Assembly (NCBI GenBank): GCA_034508935.3
Contig: CM067443.1
Span: 18,811,499-18,875,498, forward strand
Length of the DNA stretch: 64,000 nucleotides
Reading direction: 5' to 3'
From: Berghia stephanieae
Lineage: Eukaryota; Mollusca; Gastropoda; Nudibranchia; Aeolidiidae
This document shows, piece by piece, positions 52,520-64,000 of the stretch. Made by a program: the position numbers and the translations under genes. Each line of letters begins with the position of its first letter. Position 1 is the first letter of the stretch. The notes under the pieces are model-generated. The model made no database searches. It saw nothing but the letters and a program-made list of their open reading frames with translations, and was not told the DNA's origin.

Positions 52520-53624
52520 GTGCGCTACGTGGTCTTGTCGTATGACACTCGTATTCGGGTCGGACGGATCTGGGTTCGAGTCTCGAGCAGCAAATAGTAA
52601 AGTCTTTGGGAAATAATCTTTACTCACATTCTCTCACCTAACTCAAGTGAAAAATGAGGTCATGGCCGTTTATAGCGTCGTCTATGCCTGAAAATATTGT
52701 ATTATCCCCTAACTGGCGCCATACTTGTTAAGTGAAGCTGATAAATGGGGACACGTTGTAAAACGCTTTGAGCAAGTTTAGTATATATTGATATATACAA
52801 ATATCAACATTTTATGTTTTTATACAATTGATTAAAAAATAATTATTACCTGGATTTGCTAAAAGACGTAATCTTTCTCTGTTTGTTGCATTCTCCTATC
52901 CATGTGTGACTAACAGGATGTAAGTATGAATCAATTAATGTCTTTCATTTATTTTACGCTTAAAAGCACAAACATTATTATCTATAGTTTTCCCAGAATA
53001 AAAAACCCAATATCAATAACCATGCTGTTATATTTATTCTTACCTATATCAATTATTTTATATTCATCAAATCCAATAACACTGTTGGAATCAACAATAC
53101 CAATACCAACACGGTTACCACCATCGATACAAATAACAACAATGTTGCCATCATTATCACTATCAGCATTCTTGCCACCGTCAATACCAATATCAACACA
53201 GTTGACATCATCAATACCAATATCAACACAGTTGGCATCATCAATACTAATATCAATACAGTTGGCATCATCAATACCAATATCAACACGGTGACATCAT
53301 CAATACTAATATCAACACATCCGACATCATCAATCCCAATGTCATCACTGTTGCCAGACAAGACCTCCGCTAAAACATAAATGAACCTTAGATAGATATT
53401 TCATTGATCACAATATCAAAATGTGGTAAGCAGAGAGCAATAGAGAAAGATAGACAGAGACAAACAGACAAAGAGAGAGTAAGAGAGAGGGTGGATGGCC
53501 CAACTTCCGTAATTATACACACCTAAGGGATATAGGAGTAGATACATGAACATGTTAATCTATTTTAACAGAATGAGAATCACAACGTTTTAAAACATTT
53601 AACCATGTAATTTAATAAGATAAA
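52520..53624 (+). repeat. satellite unit 43 (beta)
   Basis: Counterpart of unit 15, sharing the rare CATCCGACATC..AATCCCAATGTC monomer. Minisatellite 53060-53360 is shorter than in unit 15. Confidence 0.87.
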
Positions 53625-55087
53625 GTGCCATATGTGGTCTTTTCCTATGACACTCGTTTTTGGGTCGGACGGATCTGGGTTCGAGTCTCGAGCAGCAAAT
53701 AGTAAAGTCTTTGGGAAAGAATATTTACTCACATTCTCTCACCTAACTCAGGTGTAAAATGAGGTCCTGGCCGTTTATAGCGTCGTCTATGACTGAAAAT
53801 ATTGTATTATCCCCTAACTGGCACCATATTTGTTAAGTGAAGCTGATAACGGGGGACACGTTGTAAAACGCTTTGACATACAGGTATCAACATTTTATGT
53901 TTTTATACAATTGATTTAAATAATAATTATTACCTGGATTTGCTAAAAGACGTAATCTTTCTCTTTTTGTTGCATTCTCCTATCCATGTGTGACTAACAG
54001 GATGTAAGTATCAATCAATTATAGTCTTTCATTTATTTTTGCTTAAAAGCACAAACATTATTATCTATAGTTTTCCCAGAATTAAAAACCCAATATCAAT
54101 AACCATGCTGTTATATTTATTCCTACCTATATCAATTATTTTATATCCATCAAATCCAATAACACTGTTGGAATCAACAATACCAATACCAACACGGTTA
54201 CCACCATCGATACAAATAACAACAATGTTGCCATAGATTCTGGGTTCGAGCCTCGTTCAGCAAATTGTTGAGCCCTTGGGAAAGAATCTTTACTCTCATT
54301 CTCTCACCGTAATCTTTGTTTTTTTCGTTACTTTTTCCCATCCATGTGTTACTAACATGCTGTAAGCATGAAACAATGATAATCTTTCATTTATTTTACG
54401 CTTAAAAGCAACGACACTATATCTATAGTTATACCAGAATTTAAAACCAAATATCAATGGCCAAACTATTAAACTATCAATTATATTTAATCCTTCAATA
54501 CCAATAACACTGTTGCAAACAACAACACCAATACCAACACGGTTACTATCATCAATACTAATAACAACACTGTTGCCTTCAGTATCAAGTAGGTCCGATT
54601 AGAGATACCAATACCGTCAATACCAATATCAACACAGTTGGCATCATCAATACCACATCAACACAGTTGGCAACATCAATACCAACATCAACACAGTTAC
54701 CATAATCAATAACAATATCAACACAGATGGCATCATCAATATCAATACCATCACTGTTGCCAGACAAGTAGGGCCTATAAACTGAAAAGGAACATTAGAT
54801 AGATGACTCATTGTTTACAATATCAAAATATTGTAGGCAAAAAGCAACTGAGCTAGATAGAAAGAGAGAGAGAGAGAGAGATAGAGGAGAGAGAGAGAAG
54901 AGAGATTGATAGAGAGATAAATATATATAAATAGAGAGGGAGAGAGAAAGACTGGATAGCTCAACTTCCGTAAGTGAACACAATTAAGGTATTTATGAGT
55001 AGATGGGATGAAAGTGTTAATCTATTTTAATAGAATGAGATTCACAACTGTTTAAAAACAATTAAACATACAATTTAATACGATTTT
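53625..55087 (+). repeat. satellite unit 44 (beta, with SINE fragment)
   Basis: Counterpart of unit 17, with the same SINE fragment embedded at about 54233-54312. Unit 16 has no separate counterpart, so one unit differs between the duplicates here. Confidence 0.86.
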
Positions 55088-55996
55088 TGCGTCTATGTCG
55101 TCTTTTGGAATGACACTCGTTTTTGGAATGGGAAGGTTCTGGTTCGACCCTCGTTCATTAAATAGTTGAGTCCTTGGGAAAGAAACTTTCCTCACATTCT
55201 CTCACTTAAGTCCGGTTAATAATGAGTTCCTGGCGGTTTAACACCGTAGTATGTATCTGAAAATCTAGTTATTAAGTGAACCTGATGACAGGGGACACAT
55301 TTTTATAGCGCTTTTATCACGTTTAGTGTATATTGCGCTATACAAAAGATCAAGTTGTTGTGTTTTTATACAATTGATTTAAAAATAAATAATTTAATTG
55401 TATTTACTGCAAGACATAATTTTTTTAAACTTACTTTCTTCCATCCATGTGTGACTAACAGGCTGTAAGTATCAATCAGTTATAGTTTTTCATTTATTTT
55501 ACACTTAATGGCACAGATACTATTATCTATTTTTGTTCCAGAATTCAAAACCGAAGAACAATACCCATACTGTTATATTTATTATTATCTATATCAATTA
55601 TTTTTGTTTTCATCAATGCCTATAACACTGTTTCAATCAACAATACCAAAACCATCATGGTTACCACAATCAATGCTAATATCAACACGGTTTCCATCAA
55701 TACCAAAATCAACACAGTTGCCATCATCAATACCAATATAATCACTGTTGCCATACAAATTGGGCCTGTAAAACAAAACGAACGTCAGTAGATTTCTCAT
55801 TACTTACAATATCAAACTGTGGTAATCAAATAGGGATATAAAAGATTGAGAGAGACAGACAAAGAGACAGAAAGCGAGACAGAGAGATTATAGATAAATA
55901 GATAGATAGATAGATAGATAGATAGAAGAAGATAGATAGATGATAGAAGATATAGGTAGATAGATAATAGGTAGATAGATAGATAGATAGATAGAT

Positions 55997-56057
<61 letters not shown>

Positions 56058-56058
56058 G

Positions 56059-56108
<50 letters not shown>

Positions 56109-56243
56109 TATAGATAGATATATAGATGGATAGAGTGGATGGCACAACTTCAAAATGGAATATAGGGGTAGATATCATCTATTTTAATAGAATGAGAATG
56201 ACAACGATTTAAAAACAATTAAACATGTAATTTAATACGACTT
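55088..56243 (+). repeat. satellite unit 45 (alpha)
   Basis: Counterpart of unit 18. Minisatellite 55610-55750 and a long GATA tract. Confidence 0.87.
55891..56133 (+). repeat. (GATA)n microsatellite
   Basis: About 240 bp of GATA with more slips than its counterpart at 21391-21642. Confidence 0.96.
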
Positions 56244-57290
56244 GTGCGGCTATGTGGTCTTGTCGTATAACAATTGTTTTCGGGTCGGACGGATCTTGGT
56301 TCGATTCTCGTTGAATCAATTATTTAAGTCTTTGGAAAAGAATCTTTCCTCACATTCTTTCACCGAACTCAGGTGTAAAATAAGTTTCTGACCGTTAAAA
56401 GAGTCGTCTAACTAGCGTCATGTATCTTATTATTTATTAAGTGAACTTCATTACTGGGTACATAATGTAAAGCGCTTGGAACAATTTTAGTGTATATTGC
56501 TCTATACAAAATTGTTTTTGTATTTTTGTACAAATTAAAAACGTGTGACTAACAGGCTGGAGTATCAATTTAATTATAGTCTGACTTATTTCACGCTTAA
56601 TAGTACAAACAATACTTTCTATAGTTTTCCAGAATTAAAAACCCCAATGTCAATAGCCATACTGTTATATTTAGTCTTATCTATATCAATTATTTTATAT
56701 CCATCAATACCAATAACGATCTTGCAATCAACAATAACAATATCAACACGGTTACCACCATCAATACTAATAGCAAAACTGTTGCCATTAAAATCAATAT
56801 CAGTAGTCTAACCATCACCAATACCAATATCAACACAGGTGCCATCATCAATACCAATATCAACATAGTTGGCATCACCAATACCAATATCAAAACAGTT
56901 GGCATCATCAATACCAATATCAACAGAGTTGCCATTATCATTACGAATATCAACAGAGTCGCCATCATCAATACTAGTATCAACACAGTTGGCATTATCA
57001 ATACCAATATCATCACTGTTGCCAGACAAGACCTCCACTAAAATAAAAATGAACCTTAGATATATAATGCATTGCTCACAATATCAAAATGTTGTAATCA
57101 AAGAGCAAAGGAAGTATATAGACAGAGATAAAGAAACAGAGAGAAAGTTAAAGAAAGTGGATGGCCCAACCTCCGTAATTGAACACACCTAAGGAATATA
57201 GGAGTAGATGGCATGAACATGTTAATCTATTTTAACAGAATGAGAATCACAACGGTTTTAAAACAATTAAGCATTTAATTTTATAACCTA
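56244..57290 (+). repeat. satellite unit 46 (beta)
   Basis: Counterpart of unit 19, minisatellite 56700-57025. Confidence 0.87.
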
Positions 57291-58536
57291 TGTGAGCTAT
57301 GTGGTCTTGGCGTACGACACTTGTTTTTGGGTCGGACGGATCTGGGTTCGAGTCTCGTGCAGCAAATAGTTAATTCTTTGGGAAAGAATCTTTACTCACA
57401 TTCTCTCACCGAACTCAGGTGTAAAATGAGGTCCCGACCGTTTATAGCGTCGTCTATGTCTGAAAATATTGTAATATCCCCTAACTGGCGTCATATCTCA
57501 TCCTACTTGTTAAGTGAAGCTGATGACTGGGGACACATTGTAAAACGCTTTGAGCAAGATTAGTGTATATTGAGATATACAATATATCAATTTTTTGTGT
57601 TTTTATACAATTGATACAAAAAAAATATTATTTAACTAAATTTGCTAAAAGACGTAATCCTTTTCTTTTTGTCGTATTCTCCTATCCATGTATGAATACC
57701 AGGCTGTAAGTATCAATTTAATTATAGTCTTTCATATATTTTACACTTAAAAGCACAGACACTATTATCTATAATTTTCCCAGAATTAAAAACCAAATAT
57801 CAATAGCCATGCTATTATATTTATTCTTATCTATATCAATTATTTTATATCCATCAAATTCAATAACACTGTTGAAATCTACAATACCAATACCAAGACG
57901 GTTACCACCATCGATACAAATATCAACACTGTTGTCATCAGTATCACTATCAGCATTCTTGCCACCGTCAATTCCAATATTAATACAGTTGGCACCATCA
58001 ATACCAAATCAACAAAGTTTGCAACATCAATACCAATATCAACACAGTTGGCATCATCATTCCAATATCAACACAGTTGGCATCATCAAATCAACATCAA
58101 CACAGTTGGCATCATCAATACCAACATCAAGACAGTTCGCATCATCAATATCAACATCAACACAGTTGGCATCATCAATACCAACATCAACACAATTGGC
58201 ATCAGCAATACCAATATCAACACAGATGGCATCATCAGTATCAATACCATCACTGTTGCCAGACAAGTAGGGCCTATAATCTAAAAATGAACATTAGATA
58301 GATGTCTCATTGTTCACAATATCAAAATGTTGTAAGCAAACAGCAATAGAAATAGACAGAGACAGACAGGCAGAGAGAAAGAGAGAAAGAGAGTAAGACA
58401 GAGTAAATGGCTCAACTTCAGTAATTGACCACACCTAAGGAATATATAGTAGATGGGATGAACATGTAAATCCATTTTAATAGAATGAGAATCACAACGG
58501 TTTAAAAACAATTAAAAATGTAATTTAATACGATAT
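57291..58536 (+). repeat. satellite unit 47 (beta)
   Basis: Counterpart of unit 20, minisatellite 57850-58265 with the same order of ACATC and ATATC monomers. Confidence 0.87.
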
Positions 58537-59245
58537 GTGCGGCTATGTGGTTTTGATTCATGACAATCGTATTCGAATTGGAAGGTTCTGGGTTCGAGCC
58601 TCGTTCAGCAAATAGTTGAGTCCTTGGGAAAGAATCTTTACTCACATTCTCTCACCGAACTCTGGTGTAAAATTAATAACTGGCCGTTAACAGCGTTGTT
58701 TGTGTGTATTGCGCTATAGAAGACATCACGTTTTAGTATCTTTATACAATTGAATCCAAAATATTAATAATTGAACTATATTTACTGAAAGACGTAATCT
58801 TTTTTCTTTCGTTACTTTCTCCCATCCATGTGTTACTAACAGCCTGTAAGTATCAATCAATTATATTTATTATTATCTATATCAATTATTTTGGTTTTCA
58901 TCAATAGCTATAACACTGTTTCAATCAACAATACCAAAGCCATTATTGTTGTCACAATCAATGCTACTATCAACACGGTTTCCATCAATACCAATATCAA
59001 CACAGTTGCCATCATCAATACCAATTTGATCACTGTTGCCATACAAATAGATCCTGTAAAACAAAAAGGAACCTCAGATAGATGTCTCATTGCTTACAAT
59101 ATCAAACTGTGGTAATCAAATAGGGATAGAATAGATAGACAGAGACAGGCAAAGAGACAGAAAGAGAGACAGAGAGAATCTAGATAAATAGATAGATAGA
59201 TAGATAGATAGTTAATAGATAGATAGATAGATAGATAGATAGAAG

Positions 59246-59283
<38 letters not shown>

Positions 59284-59547
59284 ATAGATAGATGGATGGA
59301 TGGATAGGTAGAAAGATAGATAGGTAGATAGGTATATGGATAAGTAGATAGATAGATAAATTGATAGATAGTAGATGGGACAGATAAATAGATAGATAGA
59401 TAGTAGATAGATAGATAGATAGATAGAGTGGATGGCAAATTTCAGAATAGAATATAGGGGCAGATATCATGAACATATTAATCTATTTGAATAGAATGAG
59501 AATGACAACGATTTAAAAACAATTATACATGTAATTTAATACGACTT
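58537..59547 (+). repeat. satellite unit 48 (gamma, SINE deletion)
   Basis: Counterpart of unit 21, but the SINE body between GCGTTGTTTGTGT and GTATTGCGC is deleted (about 58700), probably at the repeated GTGT. Confidence 0.86.
59181..59428 (+). repeat. (GATA)n microsatellite
   Basis: About 245 bp of GATA with slips in unit 48, counterpart of 24767-25003. Confidence 0.96.
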
Positions 59548-61314
59548 GTGCGGCTATGTGGTCTTGTCGTATGACAATCTTTTTCGGGTCGGACGGATCT
59601 TGGTTCGATTCTCGTTGAATCAATTATTTAAGTCTTTGGGAAAGAATCTTTCCTAACATTCTCTCACCGAACTCAGGTGTAAAATGAGTTTCTGACCGTT
59701 AAAATCGTCCTCTAACTAGCGTCATGTCTCGTATTATTTGTTAAGTGAACCTGATTACTGGGTATATTTTGTAAAGCGCTTTGAGCATGTTTAGTTTATA
59801 TTGAGCTATACAAAATAGTTTTTGTGTTTTTGTACAATTAATTAAAAACAGTAATAATCTATCTAGCGTAACCTTTTTAGTTACTTGCTCCCATCAATGT
59901 GTGACCAACAGATTTAAATATCAATAAATTATAGTCTTTCACTTATTTTACGCTTAATAGCACATACAATATTATCTATAGTTTTCCCAGAATTAAAAAC
60001 CAAATATCAATAGCCATAATGTTATATTTAGTCTTATCTATATGAATTATTTTATATCCATCAATACCAATAATGATCTTGCAATCAACAATAACAATAC
60101 CAACACGGTTACCACCATCAATACTAATAGCGACACTGTTGCCATCAAAATCAATATCAGTATTCTTACCATCACCATTACCAATATCAACACAGTTGGC
60201 ATCATCAATACAATATCAACACAGTTGGCATCACCAATACCAATATCAACAGAGTTGGCATCATCAATACCAATATCAACAGAGTTGCCATCATCATTAC
60301 CAATATCAACAGATTTGCCATCATCAATACTAATATCAACACAGTTGGCATCATCAATACCAATATCATCACTGTTGCCAGACAAGACCTCCGCTAAAAT
60401 AAAAATGAACCTTAGATAGGTATTTCATTGCTCACAATATCAAAATGTGGTAATCAAGAGCAAGAGAGTAGATAGACAGAGAGAAACGGAAGGAGTTTGA
60501 TGGATTTATTAACCAATTTGATACAAAAAATGTTTCATTTAACTAAATTTGCTAAAATGAGTAATCTTTTCTTTTGTGCTGCACTTCTCGACTATCTGTA
60601 TGACTAACAGTCTGTAAGTATCCAATTTAATTATGTTCCATTTATAGCGTCGCTATGCCTGAAAATATTGTATTATCCCCGAACTGGGCCTTACATGTTA
60701 GTGAAGTGAATAACTGGGGACACGTTGTAAAACGCTTGAGCAAAGTTTAGTGTATATTGATTATACAAATATCAAGTTTTGTGTTTCTATACAATTGATT
60801 TTAAAAATTATTATTTAACTAGATTTGCTAAAAGACGTAATCTTTCTTTTTTGTTGCATTCTCCTATCCATGTGTGACTAACAGGAATATAGTATCAATA
60901 ATTATAGTCTTTCATTATATTTTACGCTTAAAAGACAGACACTATATTATAGTTTTCCCAGAATTAAAAACCCAATATCAATAGCCATGTGTTATATTTA
61001 TTCTTATCTATATCATTATATTATTTATACCATTAAATCCAATAACACCTGTTGAATCAACATGCCATATACTCAATTCACGGTTACCAATATCAACACT
61101 GTTGCCATTCAATATCACACTATCAGTCAATTCTAGAACCGTCAATACCATATTCAACACAAGATGCATCATCAATACAATATCGATCACTGTGCCAGCA
61201 AGTAGGGCCTCTAAACTAAAAAGAAACTAGAAGATGTCTCATTGTCAATATCAAAATGTGGTAAGCAAAGAGCAATAGAGATAGATAGACAGAGAACAGA
61301 AAGACAGAGAAAAA

Positions 61315-61365
<51 letters not shown>

Positions 61366-61507
61366 AGAGAGAGTGAATGGCTCAACTTCAGTAATTGAAC
61401 ACACCTAATTAATATACGAGTAGATGGGATGATCATGTTAATCAATTTTAATAAAATGAGAAGCACAACGGTTTAAAAACAATTGAACATATCATTTAAT
61501 CCTACTT
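59548..61507 (+). repeat. satellite unit 49 (composite, beta)
   Basis: Counterpart of unit 22. The first minisatellite (60058-60385) is essentially unchanged, whereas about 60450-61250 is full of small insertions and deletions relative to 26030-26820. Confidence 0.85.
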
Positions 61508-62259
61508 GTGCGGCTATGTTGACTTGTCTTAGGACAATCGTTTTCGAATCGGAAGGTTTTGGGTTTGAGCCTCGTTCAGCAAATAGTTGAGTCCTTGGGA
61601 AATAATCTTTACTCACATTCTCTCACCGAACCAGGTGTAAAATTAATACCTGGCCATTAACAGCGTTGTATGTGTCTGAAAATATTGTAATATCCCCTAA
61701 CTGGCATCAAGTCACGTCAAACGTGTTAAATTAAGCTGATGACTTGGCACGCATTGTAAAGACGTTTGAGCACGTCAAATGTATATTGCGTTTTGTAAAA
61801 TATCATGTTTTTGTGATTTTTATACAATCGATTTAAAAAATAATGATTTAACTATGTTTACTGAAAGGCGTATTTTTTTTCTTTGTTATTTTCTCCCATC
61901 TATGTGTGACTAACAGGGCGTAAGTATCAATTAGATAATTATTCTTTAGTGATAATAATTAGTCTTTAGATTATTTTACGCTTAATTGCACCGAGACTAT
62001 TATCTATAGTTATCCCAGACTTTAAAACCCAATACCAATAACCTGTTATATTTATTCTTATCTAAATCAATTATTTTTCTTCCATCAAAACGAATAATAC
62101 GGTTGCAATCAACAATACCAATATCAACACGGGTACCACCATGAATACTAATAGCAACACTGTTGCCATCATCAATATCAATATCAACACAGTTGCCATC
62201 ATCAATATCAATATCATCACAGTTGCCATCATCAATACTAATATCGTCACTGTTGTTAT
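61508..62259 (+). repeat. satellite unit 50 (gamma, no microsatellite)
   Basis: Counterpart of unit 23, with the same minisatellite-to-SINE junction. Confidence 0.87.
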
Positions 62260-63327
62260 GTGCGGCGATGTGGTCTTGTGGTATGACATTCGTTTTCGGA
62301 TCGGAAGGTTCTGGGTTAAAGTCTTGTTCAACAAACTGTTGAGTCCTTGGCAAAGATCTTTACTCACACTCTATTACCGAACTCAGATTAAAATGAGTAC
62401 CTGGCCGTTAACAGCGTTGTCTCTATCTGAAAGTATTATGATATCCCTAACTGGCGTCATGTCTCGTCAAACTTGTTAAGTGAAGCTAACGAGTGGAACA
62501 CATTGTAAAGAGCTTTGAGCACTTTTAGTGTTCTTGCGCTATATAAAATATCGTTGCTTTGACTTTTATACAATTGACTAAAAAAATAATAATTTAACTA
62601 TGTTTACTAAAAAGCATTTGTTTTTTTTTCTTTGTAACTTTCTTCATTCCATGTGTTACTAACAGAAAGTAATTATCAATTAGATAATTATTCTCTAGTA
62701 ATATTAATTAGTCTTTAGTTTATTTTACGCTTAATGGCACCGAGACTATTATTCTTTTTTATATCAATTATTTTGCTTCCATCAAAACGATTAATACTGT
62801 TGCGATATCAACAACACCAATATCAACACGTGTACCACCATGAATATTAATATCATCACTGTTGCCACCATCAATACTAATATCATCACTGTTGTCATCA
62901 TCAATACTAATCTCATCACTGTTGTCATCATCAATACTAATATCATCACTGTTTTCATCACCAATTCTAATAGCTTCACTGTTGCCAGACAAATAGGGCC
63001 TGTATAATAAAAAGGAACCTTAGATAGATGTATCCTGGGTCAAAATATCAACATGTGGTAACCCTCTCCTTACCAACTTTAGGAAAATCGTCACATTCGT
63101 TACGATAAAACCAACATTGAAATTTCTTTTGTACATCATAAAATCTAAAGAAAATGAACAGTGTGTTATAGAGCATGTTTTGCTAAAGAAATTACTTATC
63201 GCAAGAACCTTACTGCTATTGTTTCTGAGTGATATAAAACATATTTTTGTGTTAGTTGGGTCTGAAGTTTTGGGGAAAATCCTGACAATGGCGAATAAGG
63301 AGAGAGTTAAACAATTCAATAAAACAT
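62260..63327 (+). repeat. satellite unit 51 (gamma, unusual 3' part)
   Basis: Counterpart of unit 24, including the unrelated insert in place of the GA tract. Confidence 0.87.
63063..63307. other. unrelated insert replacing microsatellite (copy 2)
   Basis: Apparently unchanged copy of 28636-28880. Its identity reflects the segmental duplication. Confidence 0.65.
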
Positions 63328-64000
63328 GTGGGGCTATGTGGTCTCGCACCGGAATGTTCTGGGTTTAAGTCCTGTTCAACAAACTGTTGAGTCCTTGGCA
63401 AAGATCTGTACTCACACGCTATCACCGAACTCGGATTAAATGAGTACCTGGCCGTTAACAGCGTTGTCTCTATCTGGAAGTATTGTGATATCCCCTAACT
63501 GTCGTCATGTCTCGTCAAACTTGTTAAGTGAAGCTGACGAGTGGGAACACATTGTAAATAGCTTTGAGCACTTGTATTGTATATTGCGCTATATAAAATA
63601 TCGGGGTTTTTTTTCTTTTATACAATAGATTCAAAAAATAATGATTTATCTGTGATTACTGAAAGGCGTATTTTTTTTTATTTGTTACTTTCTCCATTCC
63701 ATGTGTGACTAACAGCCCGTAAGTATCAATTAGATAATTATTCTTTAGTAATAACAATTAGTCTCTAGATTATTTTACGCTTAATGGCACCGAGGCTATT
63801 ATCTATAGTTATCCCAGAATTTAAAACCCAATACCAATAACCTGTTATATTTATTCTTATTTAAATCAACTATTTTGCTTCCATCAAACCGATTAATACC
63901 GTAGCAATCAACAATACTAATATCAACACGGTTACCACCATGAATACTAATATCAACACTGTTGCCATCATCAATATCAATATCAACACAGTTGCCATCA
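63328..64000 (+). repeat. satellite unit 52 (gamma, cut by window end)
   Basis: Counterpart of unit 25 with the same deletion in the SINE head. The minisatellite has just begun (from about 63890) at the window end. Confidence 0.86.

Larger units (their letters stand above)
45301..64000 (+). repeat. complex satellite array 2
   Basis: The same composite unit and orientation as array 1, about 16 units, running off the right edge of the window. From about 49255 the order of unit types repeats that of 12840-29573. Confidence 0.92.
49255..64000 (+). repeat. segmental duplication, right copy
   Basis: Matches 12840-29573 unit by unit except for two missing units. Continues beyond the window. Many stretches appear unchanged (for example around 60042-60419 against 25621-25998), so the duplication is recent, or the copies exchange sequence, or one is an assembly duplicate. 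Confidence 0.88.

Overview
This window is almost entirely repetitive, non-coding DNA from a eukaryote, very probably a metazoan. The evidence is dozens of tRNA-derived SINE copies, long (AAT)n, (GA)n and (GATA)n microsatellites, a degraded hAT transposase and two 100-base N gaps. The SINE style (tRNA-like head, a short central domain, and a 3' end reading GTAAAGCGCTTTGAGC...GCGCTATATAAA) recalls marine invertebrates. I cannot name the phylum or species. No intact host gene was recognised. Most long open frames are by-products of repeats whose period is a multiple of three, or of (AAT)n and (GATA)n tracts.

Layout: (1) 1-3062 is flanking DNA with GT, CT and AAT microsatellites, one free-standing plus-strand SINE, a second SINE on the minus strand and other dispersed repeat pieces. 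(2) A gap lies at 3063-3162. (3) 3163-38624 is a head-to-tail array of about 36 composite satellite units. (4) After a second gap (38625-38724), 38725 to about 45300 is an island of unrelated sequence: low-complexity DNA, a broken hAT/DUF4371-type transposase (about 40740-42150) and a block of about 2.9 kb with almost no G on the plus strand. (5) About 45300-64000 is the same satellite array again, running off the window edge.

The satellite unit is typically 1.05-1.25 kb. In order it holds: a tRNA-derived SINE of about 290 bp, always plus-strand; a T-rich spacer ending in a splice-site-like motif (CTAACAG-NNN-GTAAGTAT); a short block with CCCAGAATT; a 30-bp minisatellite (consensus near catcatcaataccaatatcaacacagttgg, given here in pieces as CATCATCAATACCAATATC then AACACAGTTGG); a block TGTTGCCAGACAAG..GGGCC; a GA or GATA microsatellite; and a closing block of about 170 bp. 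Three head types alternate, called here alpha (TTTTGGAATGACAC), beta (GGTCGGACGG) and gamma (ATCGGAAGG), giving higher-order repeats of about 2.3 kb, about 3.7 kb and a roughly 15-17 kb segmental duplication (about 12840-29573 against 49255-64000). Short or composite units mark past unequal exchange, some at a shared CAG.

The most unusual items are the G-free block, itself three diverged tandem copies of about 1 kb with 1,502 consecutive bases lacking G, and the SINE-seeded satellite that repeats a pol III-type promoter and a splice-like motif about fifty times. Local patches rich in small indels suggest uneven consensus quality, so the G-free island must be checked against reads before any biology is built on it. 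Positions are by eye and unit edges may be off by a few bases.
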